A stretch of DNA of 64,000 nucleotides, taken from NCBI GenBank assembly GCA_964415795.1, contig CAYQBN010000012.1, forward strand, positions 8,694 to 72,693, written 5' to 3'. The position numbers and the translations under genes are program-made. This DNA is from CALITV01 sp964415795 (GTDB lineage: Bacteria > UBP6 > UBA1177 > JAKLFG01). The notes beneath the pieces were generated by a model that did no database searches, was not told where the DNA came from, and saw nothing but the letters and a program-made list of their open reading frames with translations. Below, one piece after another: positions 8,762-15,978 of this stretch (position 1 is its first letter; each line of letters opens with the position of its first letter).

Positions 8762-9563
8762 TCAGTTCTCTTCGAGATCGTTGTTGCGAGATTCCCACAA
8801 GGTATAGAGGTACTCGCCGAGTTTCTCGGATATGAACCGGAGGATATGAATGTCGTCTTCATCGAAGGAGGACGACTCCTTCTTGTTGATGAGCTCCACC
8901 ATGCCGAAAGTAAGACTGCCATAAAATATGGGAGAAGCAACGATGGATTGGGTCGGATAACCGATCTTCTCGCTGATGTCCTTGAAGAAACGCGGGTCCT
9001 TCTGCACATCGGAGACGGCGATGAGGACATTGTGGAGCGCTGCGAATCCGGCGATCCCTTTTCCCATCGGAAGTTTGAGCCCTTTGACCTCGTGCCCTTT
9101 GGGGCCGCGACAGGCAACGAAGGTAAGTTCGCGTGCGGCGAGCGGTGCGATAGCCACCGATCCCGAATCGGCGGGGATATGCTTCATCGCGAGGTCGAGG
9201 AAGAACTCTATCCCTTCCTGCTCCGGTTTGTCGAACCCGTCGAGCACCTCTTCGAAGACCGAAGCGAGCACTTCGCTCGGGTCACGCTTCTTGAGCGTAC
9301 GGCCGATCGTCTTCTCTTCTTTCGCGACGCGATTTGGATCGAAGGGACGGATAAGGAACTTCTTGCCGCTCACCGTGTCGGTGACATGGACCGACCCGTC
9401 ATCTTNNNNNNNNNNNNATGTCACAGAGGATGTTATTGAGCACTTGCTCCATACCGCCCGCCTTGAGCGCGCTCTCGAGGGCACTGAACCAGTTCGGTGC
9501 CTCCTCGCGAACGATCGTCTCCCGGGATCCTTCGGACGACGGAAACAAAATCTCGAACTTCAT
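8762..9563 (-). CDS. GAF-domain protein, interrupted by an assembly gap
   Basis: The ATG at 9563 follows AGGAGG and opens MKFEILFPSSEG...LNNILCD up to the run of Ns. After the gap the protein continues DDGSVHVTD...FLIRPFD, then a GAF domain (about residues 90-230) of the signalling type, with SIVASPIFYG and GMVELINKK. The two parts read like one protein, but the span from 9563 to 8762 is 802 bases, not a multiple of three, so the 12 Ns do not give the true gap length. I recall small N-terminal domains with a CDI-xDG pattern in front of GAF domains in myxobacterial-type proteins, which supports joining the halves. GAF domains sense small ligands or bind partners; no output domain is present. 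The gene lies between gatB and the DUF1566 gene. Confidence 0.7.
9406..9417. other. Assembly gap (12 Ns)
   Basis: Twelve unresolved bases inside the GAF-domain gene. The reading frame before and after the gap only agrees if the real gap is congruent to 2 modulo 3 (for example 2, 5, 8 or 11 bases), so the run is a placeholder. Confidence 0.98.
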
Positions 9564-9616
9564 GGAGCCTCCTGCACGACGCAGTTCTCTTTTCCCACAG
9601 AACAGACTATTTTCTG

Positions 9617-11056
9617 TTATTTTTTTCGGCGAGTCAATTCTTTTTTGACCATTTCGGTGACCGCGGAGGGCGATGCCGCCCCCTTCGCGCGGCGCATGAT
9701 CTGCCCCACGAAGAACCCAAGGAGATTCTCCTTCCCGGACAAGTACTTCTCGACCACATCGGGGTTTTCGTCCAGAACTGCTATGACAAAAGATCGCACC
9801 TCTTCGCTACCCATCTGGCGGAACCGCGTGTCATTTTTTACTATGTCCTCAGGATCATTTCCAGTTTCCCTCATCAGAGCGAACAGATCCTTTGCCTGAG
9901 GACCGGTGACTCGCCGTTCATCGAGAAGTCGGGCAAGCGCCGTGATATGTTCTGGCGGGATCTTGACCTCCTCCATCCGCTCTTTGTCCTCGACCCGAAG
10001 CAGCTCACCCGCGACAAGCGTCGCGATGGTACGACCGCCTGCAGGATAGAGGATCGCCGCTTTCTCGAAATAATCGGCGACCGCGGGATAGCCCACGAAA
10101 AGATCGAGCAATTCTTCATTGAGCCCATATGCGTCCCGAAGCCGCTGTCGCTTGGCATCGGGGAGTTCGGGGAGCGTTTTCCGCACCGATTCGACAAACT
10201 CAGCGGTAATGCGCAGAGGACCGAGATCGGGCTCGTTGAAATAACGGTAATCGCTCCGTCCCGACTTCTTGCGCATCGTTTCGGTCCGCTTGAGACGCGG
10301 GTTCCACAGGCGCGTCTCGCTCTCCACTTCTTTTCCGCTCTCGACGAGGGCGATCTGTCGTTCCACCTCGTAGTCTATCGCCTTGGCGATGAAAGCGAAC
10401 GAGTTGACATTCTTGACCTCGGTCTTGGTGTTGAGGTCGGTACTGCCGACGGGTCGTATCGAGATGTTCGCATCGCATCGGAGGTTTCCCTCTTCCATGT
10501 TACCGCGGCAGATGCCAAGATACTTCACCGCGATGTCGTAGATCTTCTTGAAGTACTGCGCCGCCTCGGCGCCGCTCCGGAGGTCAGGATGCGACACCAC
10601 TTCAATGAGCGGCACGCCAGCGCGATTGAAATTGAGAAGCGTCCGTTCACCAAGGTGCGCCGATTTGGCGGTATCTTCTTCCATGTGTATCCGCTCGATC
10701 CCGATGGAACGCTCTTTGCCATCAGTTCCCGTTACCAAAAGATGTCCTTCCTCGCCTATCGGGGTGAAGAACTGCGTTATCTGGTAGTTCTTCGGCATAT
10801 CGGGATAGAAGTAGTTCTTGCGGTCGAAGCTCGACACGAGATTCACCCGCGCCCCCACGGCGAGGCAAAAGGCGACGGTGCGGCGCACGAACTCCTCGTT
10901 GAGCACCGGCAGCGCCCCGGGAGCGCCGGTGCAGACGGGACAGACGAGTGTGTTGGGCGGAGCGTCACTGGCCGAAGGACAGCGGCAGAACGCCTTGGTC
11001 GCCGTTTCTATCTGGATATGTATCTCGAGTCCGATGACCGCTTCATACTGCGTCAT
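9617..11056 (-). CDS. gatB: Asp-tRNA(Asn)/Glu-tRNA(Gln) amidotransferase subunit B
   Basis: 479 residues, the usual length for GatB, starting at MTQYEAVIGLEIH (ATG at 11056). The zinc-site and cradle motifs are clear: FCRCPS, CPVCTGAPGALP, the tRNA-binding cradle segment RKNYFYPDMPKNYQIT, and the C-terminal YqeY-like tail. With GatC and GatA it forms the heterotrimer that converts misacylated Glu-tRNA(Gln) or Asp-tRNA(Asn) to the correct amide; GatB binds the tRNA and holds the kinase site. The start lies 14 bases inside the end of gatA, so translation is coupled. The order gatC-gatA-gatB is the classic one. Confidence 0.97.
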   Translation of the reverse strand: MTQYEAVIGLEIHIQIETATKAFCRCPSASDAPPNTLVCPVCTGAPGALPVLNEEFVRRTVAFCLAVGARVNLVSSFDRKNYFYPDMPKNYQITQFFTPIGEEGHLLVTGTDGKERSIGIERIHMEEDTAKSAHLGERTLLNFNRAGVPLIEVVSHPDLRSGAEAAQYFKKIYDIAVKYLGICRGNMEEGNLRCDANISIRPVGSTDLNTKTEVKNVNSFAFIAKAIDYEVERQIALVESGKEVESETRLWNPRLKRTETMRKKSGRSDYRYFNEPDLGPLRITAEFVESVRKTLPELPDAKRQRLRDAYGLNEELLDLFVGYPAVADYFEKAAILYPAGGRTIATLVAGELLRVEDKERMEEVKIPPEHITALARLLDERRVTGPQAKDLFALMRETGNDPEDIVKNDTRFRQMGSEEVRSFVIAVLDENPDVVEKYLSGKENLLGFFVGQIMRRAKGAASPSAVTEMVKKELTRRKK

Positions 11057-12410
11057 GACGACACCCCCGTTCGACGGCCGAAAAGTCGAAGACATTCCGC
11101 TCAAACCATGTGGCGAGATCGAAGAGGAGAGCATCCCTCCCCCGGTCGGCGGTGAACTGGAGTCCGATCGGTAGACTTTCGTGTACCGCCGCGGGGAACG
11201 CGAGCGCCGGCATACCGGTCAGGTTCGCCGGAATGGTGAAGAGATCTTCGAGATACAGCGAGAAGGGGTCGGGGACCGCATCGAGACGGAAAGCGACATC
11301 GCTCGTCACCGGAGAAAGGACCGCATCGCATTCCGTAAAGAATCGACGCCACTGCTCGAAGATGAGAGTACGAACCTTCGCGGCACGGAGATAATAGGAG
11401 TCGTAGTAGGCACGCGAAAGTACCCATGTGCCCAGAAGGATGCGGCGTTTTACCTCGGCACCGAAAAACCGTCCCCGGCTGCGCGCGATGAGATCGCGGA
11501 ACGAGCAGGGTTCCACGACCCGTTCGGTATAACGGATACCGTCGAAACGGGCGAGGTTGGTACTCGCCTCGGCGGTCGCTATCACCTGATAGACCGAGAT
11601 GACCGTCTCGTACTCGGGGAACGAGAGCGGCACTATGGTCGCACCGGCACTACGCAAGGCTGCCACCACCCGCTCATAGGCCGCGGCAACCGCTGGCCCC
11701 ACTTTCTCCTCATACTCCTTTATGACACCGATACGCACTCCTCGCGGGGAAGCGATGACTGGATCGAACGAAGGCGGCTCAATGGAGGTGGCATCGTGCT
11801 CGTCACGGCCTGCCGCAATCCGGGCCAGTTCTCGTATCTGTTCCGGCTGCCGTGCAAGAATACCGATCTGATCCAGAGAACTCGCGAACGCCGTGAGACC
11901 ATAGCGCGAAAAAACCCCATAGGTCGGTTTGTACCCATATACACCGCAGTACGCAGCCGGCTGACGCACCGAACCTCCCGTGTCGCTTCCAAGCGCTGCA
12001 TCACACATCTTCGCGGCAACCGCCGCGGCGCTCCCCCCTGAACTGCCTCCGGGAACCCGCTCGGTATCCCACGGATTCCGGGCAGGACCGTACGCCGAAT
12101 AGGTGTTCGCTGATCCCATCGCGAACTCGTCGAGGTTAAGTTTGCCGACGACGACAGCTCCTGCGGCAACCAGTCGTTCGACCACCGTCGCCGTATATGG
12201 TGCAACATAGTGCTCGAGAAACCGAGAACCACAGGTGAGTGGCAATCCTGCAACCGCGATGTTGTCCTTCACGCCGAGCGTCACGCCCGCCAACGGCCCT
12301 TCAGACGACACAAGACGATCTACAGGGACGACTGAAAGATAAGCATTGAGCTCACCGTTGCGGGCTGTGATATTGGCGTATGTTTCGTTGATACCAAGCC
12401 GTTTCATCAT
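11043..12410 (-). CDS. gatA: Asp-tRNA(Asn)/Glu-tRNA(Gln) amidotransferase subunit A
   Basis: 455 residues of the amidase-signature family. The catalytic lysine sits in GVKDNIAV, and the cis-Ser/Ser pair in the GSSGGSAAAVAA and GSDTGGSVRQPA segments. GatA releases ammonia from glutamine for use by GatB. The start is either the ATG at 12410, which overlaps the gatC stop in an ATGA arrangement, or the adjacent ATG at 12407, which has a better distance to the GAGGAGGA ribosome-binding site. At 455 residues it is slightly shorter than many GatA proteins, without an obvious missing segment. The 3' end overlaps gatB by 14 bases. Confidence 0.97.
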   Translation of the reverse strand: MMKRLGINETYANITARNGELNAYLSVVPVDRLVSSEGPLAGVTLGVKDNIAVAGLPLTCGSRFLEHYVAPYTATVVERLVAAGAVVVGKLNLDEFAMGSANTYSAYGPARNPWDTERVPGGSSGGSAAAVAAKMCDAALGSDTGGSVRQPAAYCGVYGYKPTYGVFSRYGLTAFASSLDQIGILARQPEQIRELARIAAGRDEHDATSIEPPSFDPVIASPRGVRIGVIKEYEEKVGPAVAAAYERVVAALRSAGATIVPLSFPEYETVISVYQVIATAEASTNLARFDGIRYTERVVEPCSFRDLIARSRGRFFGAEVKRRILLGTWVLSRAYYDSYYLRAAKVRTLIFEQWRRFFTECDAVLSPVTSDVAFRLDAVPDPFSLYLEDLFTIPANLTGMPALAFPAAVHESLPIGLQFTADRGRDALLFDLATWFERNVFDFSAVERGCRHDAV

Positions 12411-12724
12411 TCCTCCTCGCCCTCCGCCTCGGCCCCCCGGTTTACGACGCGCGGTACCACAAGGAATCCCTCACTCTCCTGCACAAAGGTGCGGCGGATC
12501 GCGTCGGCCGACCGAGGCACAACAGTCTTGTCGCTTTCCTGAGGAAGTTCGCGGTGCGGCAGAAGGAAGTACGGTTCGACCCCGTTCACCGGCACCCGCG
12601 AAAGGTCTTCGAGATGACGAAACATCTTTTCGAAATGGTCCTTCATCGCGGCGCGTTCCCGGTCGTCGCCGCTAAGTGCGGCGAGATCGTACACTGCCGC
12701 GATGTCTTTTTCCGTTATGTGCAT
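12407..12724 (-). CDS. gatC: Asp-tRNA(Asn)/Glu-tRNA(Gln) amidotransferase subunit C
   Basis: 105 residues. It begins with ITEKDIAAVYDLAAL, the typical GatC helix, and has the conserved DLSRVPVNGVEPYF segment. GatC wraps around GatA and stabilises the complex. Its acidic tail (EGEEE) ends in the TGA that overlaps the gatA start. A ribosome-binding site (GGAGAAGGG) precedes the ATG at 12724. The gene is 18 bases downstream of a coiled-coil protein of the MXAN_5187 type. Confidence 0.95.
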   Translation of the reverse strand: MHITEKDIAAVYDLAALSGDDRERAAMKDHFEKMFRHLEDLSRVPVNGVEPYFLLPHRELPQESDKTVVPRSADAIRRTFVQESEGFLVVPRVVNRGAEAEGEEE

Positions 12725-12742
12725 GTCCCTTCTCCAGAATAG

Positions 12743-13342
12743 TTAGCGACCTGTTCTTTTTGCGAGAGACACCGGCTTTACCCGGACCTTCTCGCCATCG
12801 AAATAGACCTCGAAATCGACATCCTCGCCGTATTTTTTGCGTACCTCGGGGAGTTTCGCCTCAAGCGTCTCCTTTATCACGGCAGGATCATATACCTTTC
12901 CCATGTGCGCTCGGGCGAGCGCGACATAGCGTTTTGCCGCATCGTCAAGCCGCAGGATCACCTCGTCAACCTTTTCTCCCTTCTCAGCGAGATCGTCGAA
13001 GTCGGGGGCGCCGGCCTTTTTCGACTCTTTCCTGAGTTCCTTCGTAAGACCGGCGAAGAAGCCCTCTCCCGGCTTGAGTAGACCTTCTTCTATGGCGCGA
13101 AGCCCTCGTTCCCACTTGAGACGGTAGGTCGAGTAACGGGAAAGAAGCATCTGCGCATGATAGCGGACCGCGGTGTTCTTGATGTCGTCTATCACATCGC
13201 TCAAGCGCTTCACCTCACGCTGAAGGCGCTCGTACATCTTGAGCGGCGGCTTCTTATCAAATCCAGTGAAGTAAAAGTTGAAGGCCCGATCGAGGCGCTG
13301 GATGGTAACGGCCACCTCCTCGATCTTGCCCTTGATATCCAT
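12743..13342 (-). CDS. MXAN_5187 C-terminal-domain-like helical protein
   Basis: 199 residues, highly charged and mostly helical. The segment from about residue 16 to 90 (FNFYFTG, PPLKMYERLQREVKRL, RYHAQMLLSRYSTYRLKWERGLR) matches my memory of the C-terminal domain named after Myxococcus MXAN_5187: a Tyr/Phe-rich helix, a run of Arg, then a W followed by a basic stretch. The second half (about 110-199) has a YVALARAHMGK segment also seen in that group. The biochemical role is unknown. It starts 3 bases after the stop of the preceding lipoprotein gene and is followed by gatC, so it belongs to the gatCAB transcript. Recognition is from recalled family pattern only. Confidence 0.55.
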   Translation of the reverse strand: MDIKGKIEEVAVTIQRLDRAFNFYFTGFDKKPPLKMYERLQREVKRLSDVIDDIKNTAVRYHAQMLLSRYSTYRLKWERGLRAIEEGLLKPGEGFFAGLTKELRKESKKAGAPDFDDLAEKGEKVDEVILRLDDAAKRYVALARAHMGKVYDPAVIKETLEAKLPEVRKKYGEDVDFEVYFDGEKVRVKPVSLAKRTGR

Positions 13343-13345
13343 TGG

Positions 13346-14182
13346 CTACTCGAGTTCGATGAGTTCCTCGGGCGTCGCTATCTTGACCGCCTCGACCTCC
13401 CACTGCAGTTTCCCGGTCCACTCGACGCCGGTTTTCTCGAAGATGTCCTCGGCGGCGTAACCGGGAATGATGACATCGCGCTTTTCTCCCGGCTTGAGCG
13501 GATAGATGCCCTGCACCTGACGAGTGTAAATGAGGAAAAAGACCTTTTCGAGGAGCACCTTGGTATTGGTATCGTCCATGAACTTCACATTGACCCCGAT
13601 GTAGGAGAAGGGCTTGTCGCTCTTGTTGGTGATGGTGGCATCCATCATGTACTGCTCAAGGCCGTTCTCATACTGGACAGCGCCGTTACGGACATTCTCA
13701 ACGATGATCTTGTCCTTATACTGCTGGGCGGTCTTGATGAGCGTTTCGTCTATCGGTATCTCGATCGCCTCGTATTCACGCTGTTTCTTTATCTCGTCTA
13801 TGCGCTCTTGCAGGCGGATCTGCCACTTGTCATTGTTCTTGACCACATGGAACCGTATCTGCGCTTCGGGGACCTTGTTCATCGCCGCCTTCGCGCCGGT
13901 GTATTCGGTCGGCACCACCGCCTTCGTTCCTTCTTTATCGATCTGGACCGGAAGAAGCTTCAGGTACATCTTGAGCGAGTTAAGCTTCCGGGCGTCATTG
14001 AGCCAAAGCTCCTGCTCGACGATGTCCCGAGACTCTTCGTCCACGAGTTCCCACGCCGCATCGTACTTCTTCTCCTTGATAAGATCGTAGTACTTCTCAA
14101 CGGTTTTCTCGGCATCGTGCCTGCTTGAACACGCTACGGCAGCAAGAAGCGACAACCCGACGACAACCAGCATTCTTCTCAT
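13346..14182 (-). CDS. Lipoprotein with a DUF4878-like and an FxLYD-like domain
   Basis: 278 residues from the ATG at 14182, with AGAGGT upstream. The signal sequence MRRMLVVVGLSLLAAVAC ends at a lipobox cysteine, so the product is an exported lipoprotein. Residues 25-115 (EKTVEKYYDLIKEKKYDAAW...) look like the DUF4878/SnoaL-like fold of small periplasmic proteins. The C-terminal half (about 175-270: TNKSDKPFSYIGVNVKF...LKPGEKRDVII) resembles an FxLYD-type Ig-like domain. No enzyme motif is present. It is the first gene after a strong promoter at 14229-14257, and the closely spaced genes behind it (to 3721) may all be transcribed from there. Confidence 0.6.
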   Translation of the reverse strand: MRRMLVVVGLSLLAAVACSSRHDAEKTVEKYYDLIKEKKYDAAWELVDEESRDIVEQELWLNDARKLNSLKMYLKLLPVQIDKEGTKAVVPTEYTGAKAAMNKVPEAQIRFHVVKNNDKWQIRLQERIDEIKKQREYEAIEIPIDETLIKTAQQYKDKIIVENVRNGAVQYENGLEQYMMDATITNKSDKPFSYIGVNVKFMDDTNTKVLLEKVFFLIYTRQVQGIYPLKPGEKRDVIIPGYAAEDIFEKTGVEWTGKLQWEVEAVKIATPEELIELE

Positions 14183-14228
14183 GATAGTACCTCTCTTCTT
14201 GTTCTCCTTAATGTGCAGACTCAGGGCG

Positions 14229-14257
14229 AGTATAGAAACCGCCTCCTGGCAAGTCAA
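14229..14257 (-). promoter_or_regulatory. Strong housekeeping promoter for the long minus-strand operon
   Basis: Read on the minus strand: TTGACT (14257-14252), a 17-base spacer, TATACT (14234-14229). It is back to back with the serine-hydrolase promoter at 14264-14292, with 6 bases between the two -35 boxes. The lipoprotein start codon is at 14182. Confidence 0.8.
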
Positions 14258-14263
14258 TAAAAA

Positions 14264-14292
14264 TTGCGCCCTGTCGCTCTAGCGGATATAGT
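14264..14292 (+). promoter_or_regulatory. Promoter of the serine hydrolase gene, likely giving a leaderless mRNA
   Basis: TTGCGC at 14264-14269, 17 bases, TATAGT at 14287-14292. A start site about seven bases downstream of the -10 box falls on or next to the ATG at 14300. Confidence 0.6.
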
Positions 14293-14299
14293 GTGGCTC

Positions 14300-15283
14300 A
14301 TGCGATACCGTGACGAGCTTTCCCGGCGCTTTTTTTCGGCCATCCAATACGCGATCTCCGACCACAATGGACTGATCGAAATAAGAAGCGAAGGCACCAC
14401 CGCATTTGACGAGGGCGTACCGGTGACCGAGAACACCATGTTCGACCTTGCCTCTCTCACCAAGGCGCTTTTTACCGCACCGGCATTCTACCTTCTTTTT
14501 TACCGGAACATGCTCCATCCCGAAGATACTCTCGACCGTTTCTTCCCCGACCAGCGACCGGTCTCCCTTCTCCGCCTGCTTAACCACACATCGGGCTATC
14601 CTTCCTATCGCGAGTTCTTTCAGGACGATGGGGCACTGGGGCATGAACAGCGCCGTTCCTCGGTGCTTTTCCGCATAGCGGCAATCAGAGAAATCGAACC
14701 TCCGGTCTACAGCGACCTCAATTACCTTTTGCTCGGCTTCGTTCTCGAAAAGGTGTGGGGAACGCGCCTCGACATGGTCCTCAACGACCTTCTCGACGAG
14801 GTGGGGTTCCCGTCGGGACAGATGCTCTTCGCCGTCCGTCCTCTTCTCAAACAACACTGCGCGGCGACCATGTTCTCCAAGGTCCGCGGCCGGATCTGCC
14901 ATGGCGAAGTCGAGGACGAAAATTGCTGGTATCTCGGCTCGGCGACGGGGCACGCCGGTCTCTTTGCCTCCGCCGGAACGACCGCCTGCTATCTCATGAC
15001 GCTTCTCGAAAAACCGTGGTTTCGGCACGCCATCAAGACGCTCGGCGCACCGGGATTCGATCGTCCGGAAGGTCTTGACTCACACTACGGCATGAACGCT
15101 CATGCCCACATGCTGGGACATCTGGGGTTCACCGGCACCGCCTTTCTCCTTGACCCCGAACGGGGCAGAGCCGCGGTCGTCCTGACCAACCGAACGCACC
15201 CCGATCCCGAGAAAGAACACTGGCGGGAACGAATAAAAGCGGTGCGACGGGAGATTTTCGACACTCTGCTGTCCACCTCCTAA
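14300..15283 (+). CDS. Beta-lactamase-family serine hydrolase
   Basis: 327 residues from the ATG at 14300; TTG at 14264 and GTG at 14291 are possible in-frame alternatives but fall within the promoter. The catalytic SxxK is S52LTK55. The second motif reads YSDLNYLLLG, with Asp where Asn is usual in the YxN motif, and GHAGLF matches the HxG/KTG-equivalent region. Members of this family (class C beta-lactamase/esterase/D-aminopeptidase fold) hydrolyse peptides or esters; true lactamase activity is rare. No signal peptide is visible, so it is probably cytoplasmic. It has no Shine-Dalgarno sequence, and the transcript would start at or near the ATG. A terminator hairpin follows at 15421. Confidence 0.85.
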   Translation: MRYRDELSRRFFSAIQYAISDHNGLIEIRSEGTTAFDEGVPVTENTMFDLASLTKALFTAPAFYLLFYRNMLHPEDTLDRFFPDQRPVSLLRLLNHTSGYPSYREFFQDDGALGHEQRRSSVLFRIAAIREIEPPVYSDLNYLLLGFVLEKVWGTRLDMVLNDLLDEVGFPSGQMLFAVRPLLKQHCAATMFSKVRGRICHGEVEDENCWYLGSATGHAGLFASAGTTACYLMTLLEKPWFRHAIKTLGAPGFDRPEGLDSHYGMNAHAHMLGHLGFTGTAFLLDPERGRAAVVLTNRTHPDPEKEHWRERIKAVRREIFDTLLSTS

Positions 15284-15420
15284 CGAAACATTTTCCCTAG
15301 CAATATCAAAATAATGACTAATATCTGGGAAACTTTCCGAATAAACGATGCTCTTCCGAGTTACTTTACCATATGCGAGTCCCGGAGCGTATTCTCTTCG
15401 CACGCCGGTCTCTCACGAAC
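15284..15420 (+). other. Non-coding 3' region of the serine hydrolase transcript
   Basis: About 137 bases between the hydrolase stop and a terminator hairpin. There is no reading frame or tRNA I can support; it is unusually long for this compact window and could hold a 3' UTR or a small RNA. Confidence 0.3.
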
Positions 15421-15448
15421 AGGGCCCTTCCCGGGGCCCTTTCCTTTT
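15421..15448 (+). terminator. Rho-independent terminator
   Basis: A 7-base-pair perfect stem (AGGGCCC at 15421-15427, GGGCCCT at 15434-15440), a 6-base loop and then TTCCTTTTT. It ends the serine-hydrolase transcript and lies just ahead of the hsp20 promoter. Confidence 0.8.
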
Positions 15449-15470
15449 TGTACCCTGTCGGCTTCAAACC

Positions 15471-15499
15471 TTGACTTCCCCCTTCCTTGCCTATATTCT
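15471..15499 (+). promoter_or_regulatory. Putative promoter of hsp20-lon-thiL
   Basis: TTGACT at 15471-15476, 17 bases, TATTCT at 15494-15499. The hsp20 start codon is 33 bases downstream. No CIRCE or other heat-shock operator is obvious around it. Confidence 0.55.
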
Positions 15500-15531
15500 C
15501 TCCCAGATCCACCTTCGAAGCGAGACCGCAT

Positions 15532-15975
15532 ATGAATGAACCCCACGACAATCAGTTTCGTTCGCTTCGTCGCTACAACGACCTCAAAGCGGAGATCGAG
15601 CGTATCATCGACTCCCTTTTGACGCCTATCACCCCTGACTCGGAAAAGGATGTCTCGTGTCCCTTCGATCTTTATCTTGAGGGAAATGAACTGATCGTCG
15701 AAATGGAAGTTCCGGGGCTCGAGCGACACCAGATACGGATCGAAGGCATGGACAAGTTCATCGAGATAAGTGGAGAGAAGGATACCGTCAAACGCAAATA
15801 CAGATCGTGCCTCGGGCTCGAGCGGACAAACGGAAAATTCAAGAAGATCATATACATAGAGCACTCTGTCAACTTTCAAGAGGCTCGCGCGTCTCTCCGG
15901 GACGGTATCCTAACCATCCGCCTGCCGCTCGTGGTTGAGAAAAGAGGTAAGAAAATCATTTCCTTAGAGGATTAG
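15532..15975 (+). CDS. Hsp20/alpha-crystallin small heat-shock protein
   Basis: 147 residues from the ATG at 15532. The alpha-crystallin domain (about residues 42-140) shows PFDLYLEGNELIVEMEVPGL, a central KFIEISGEK strand and the GILTIRLPL end strand. The usual A-x-x-x-n-GVL motif appears as ARASLRDGILTI. The C-terminal I-x-I/V anchor is only loosely present (KKIISLED). Small heat-shock proteins hold unfolded proteins for refolding or degradation, which fits the Lon protease gene 3 bases downstream. Confidence 0.92.
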   Translation: MNEPHDNQFRSLRRYNDLKAEIERIIDSLLTPITPDSEKDVSCPFDLYLEGNELIVEMEVPGLERHQIRIEGMDKFIEISGEKDTVKRKYRSCLGLERTNGKFKKIIYIEHSVNFQEARASLRDGILTIRLPLVVEKRGKKIISLED

Positions 15976-15978
15976 CAC

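Noticed and set aside
9597..9617. Weak ACAGAA/TTCTGT inverted repeat after gatB
   Set aside because: The loop is long and no T-run follows, so I do not call a terminator.
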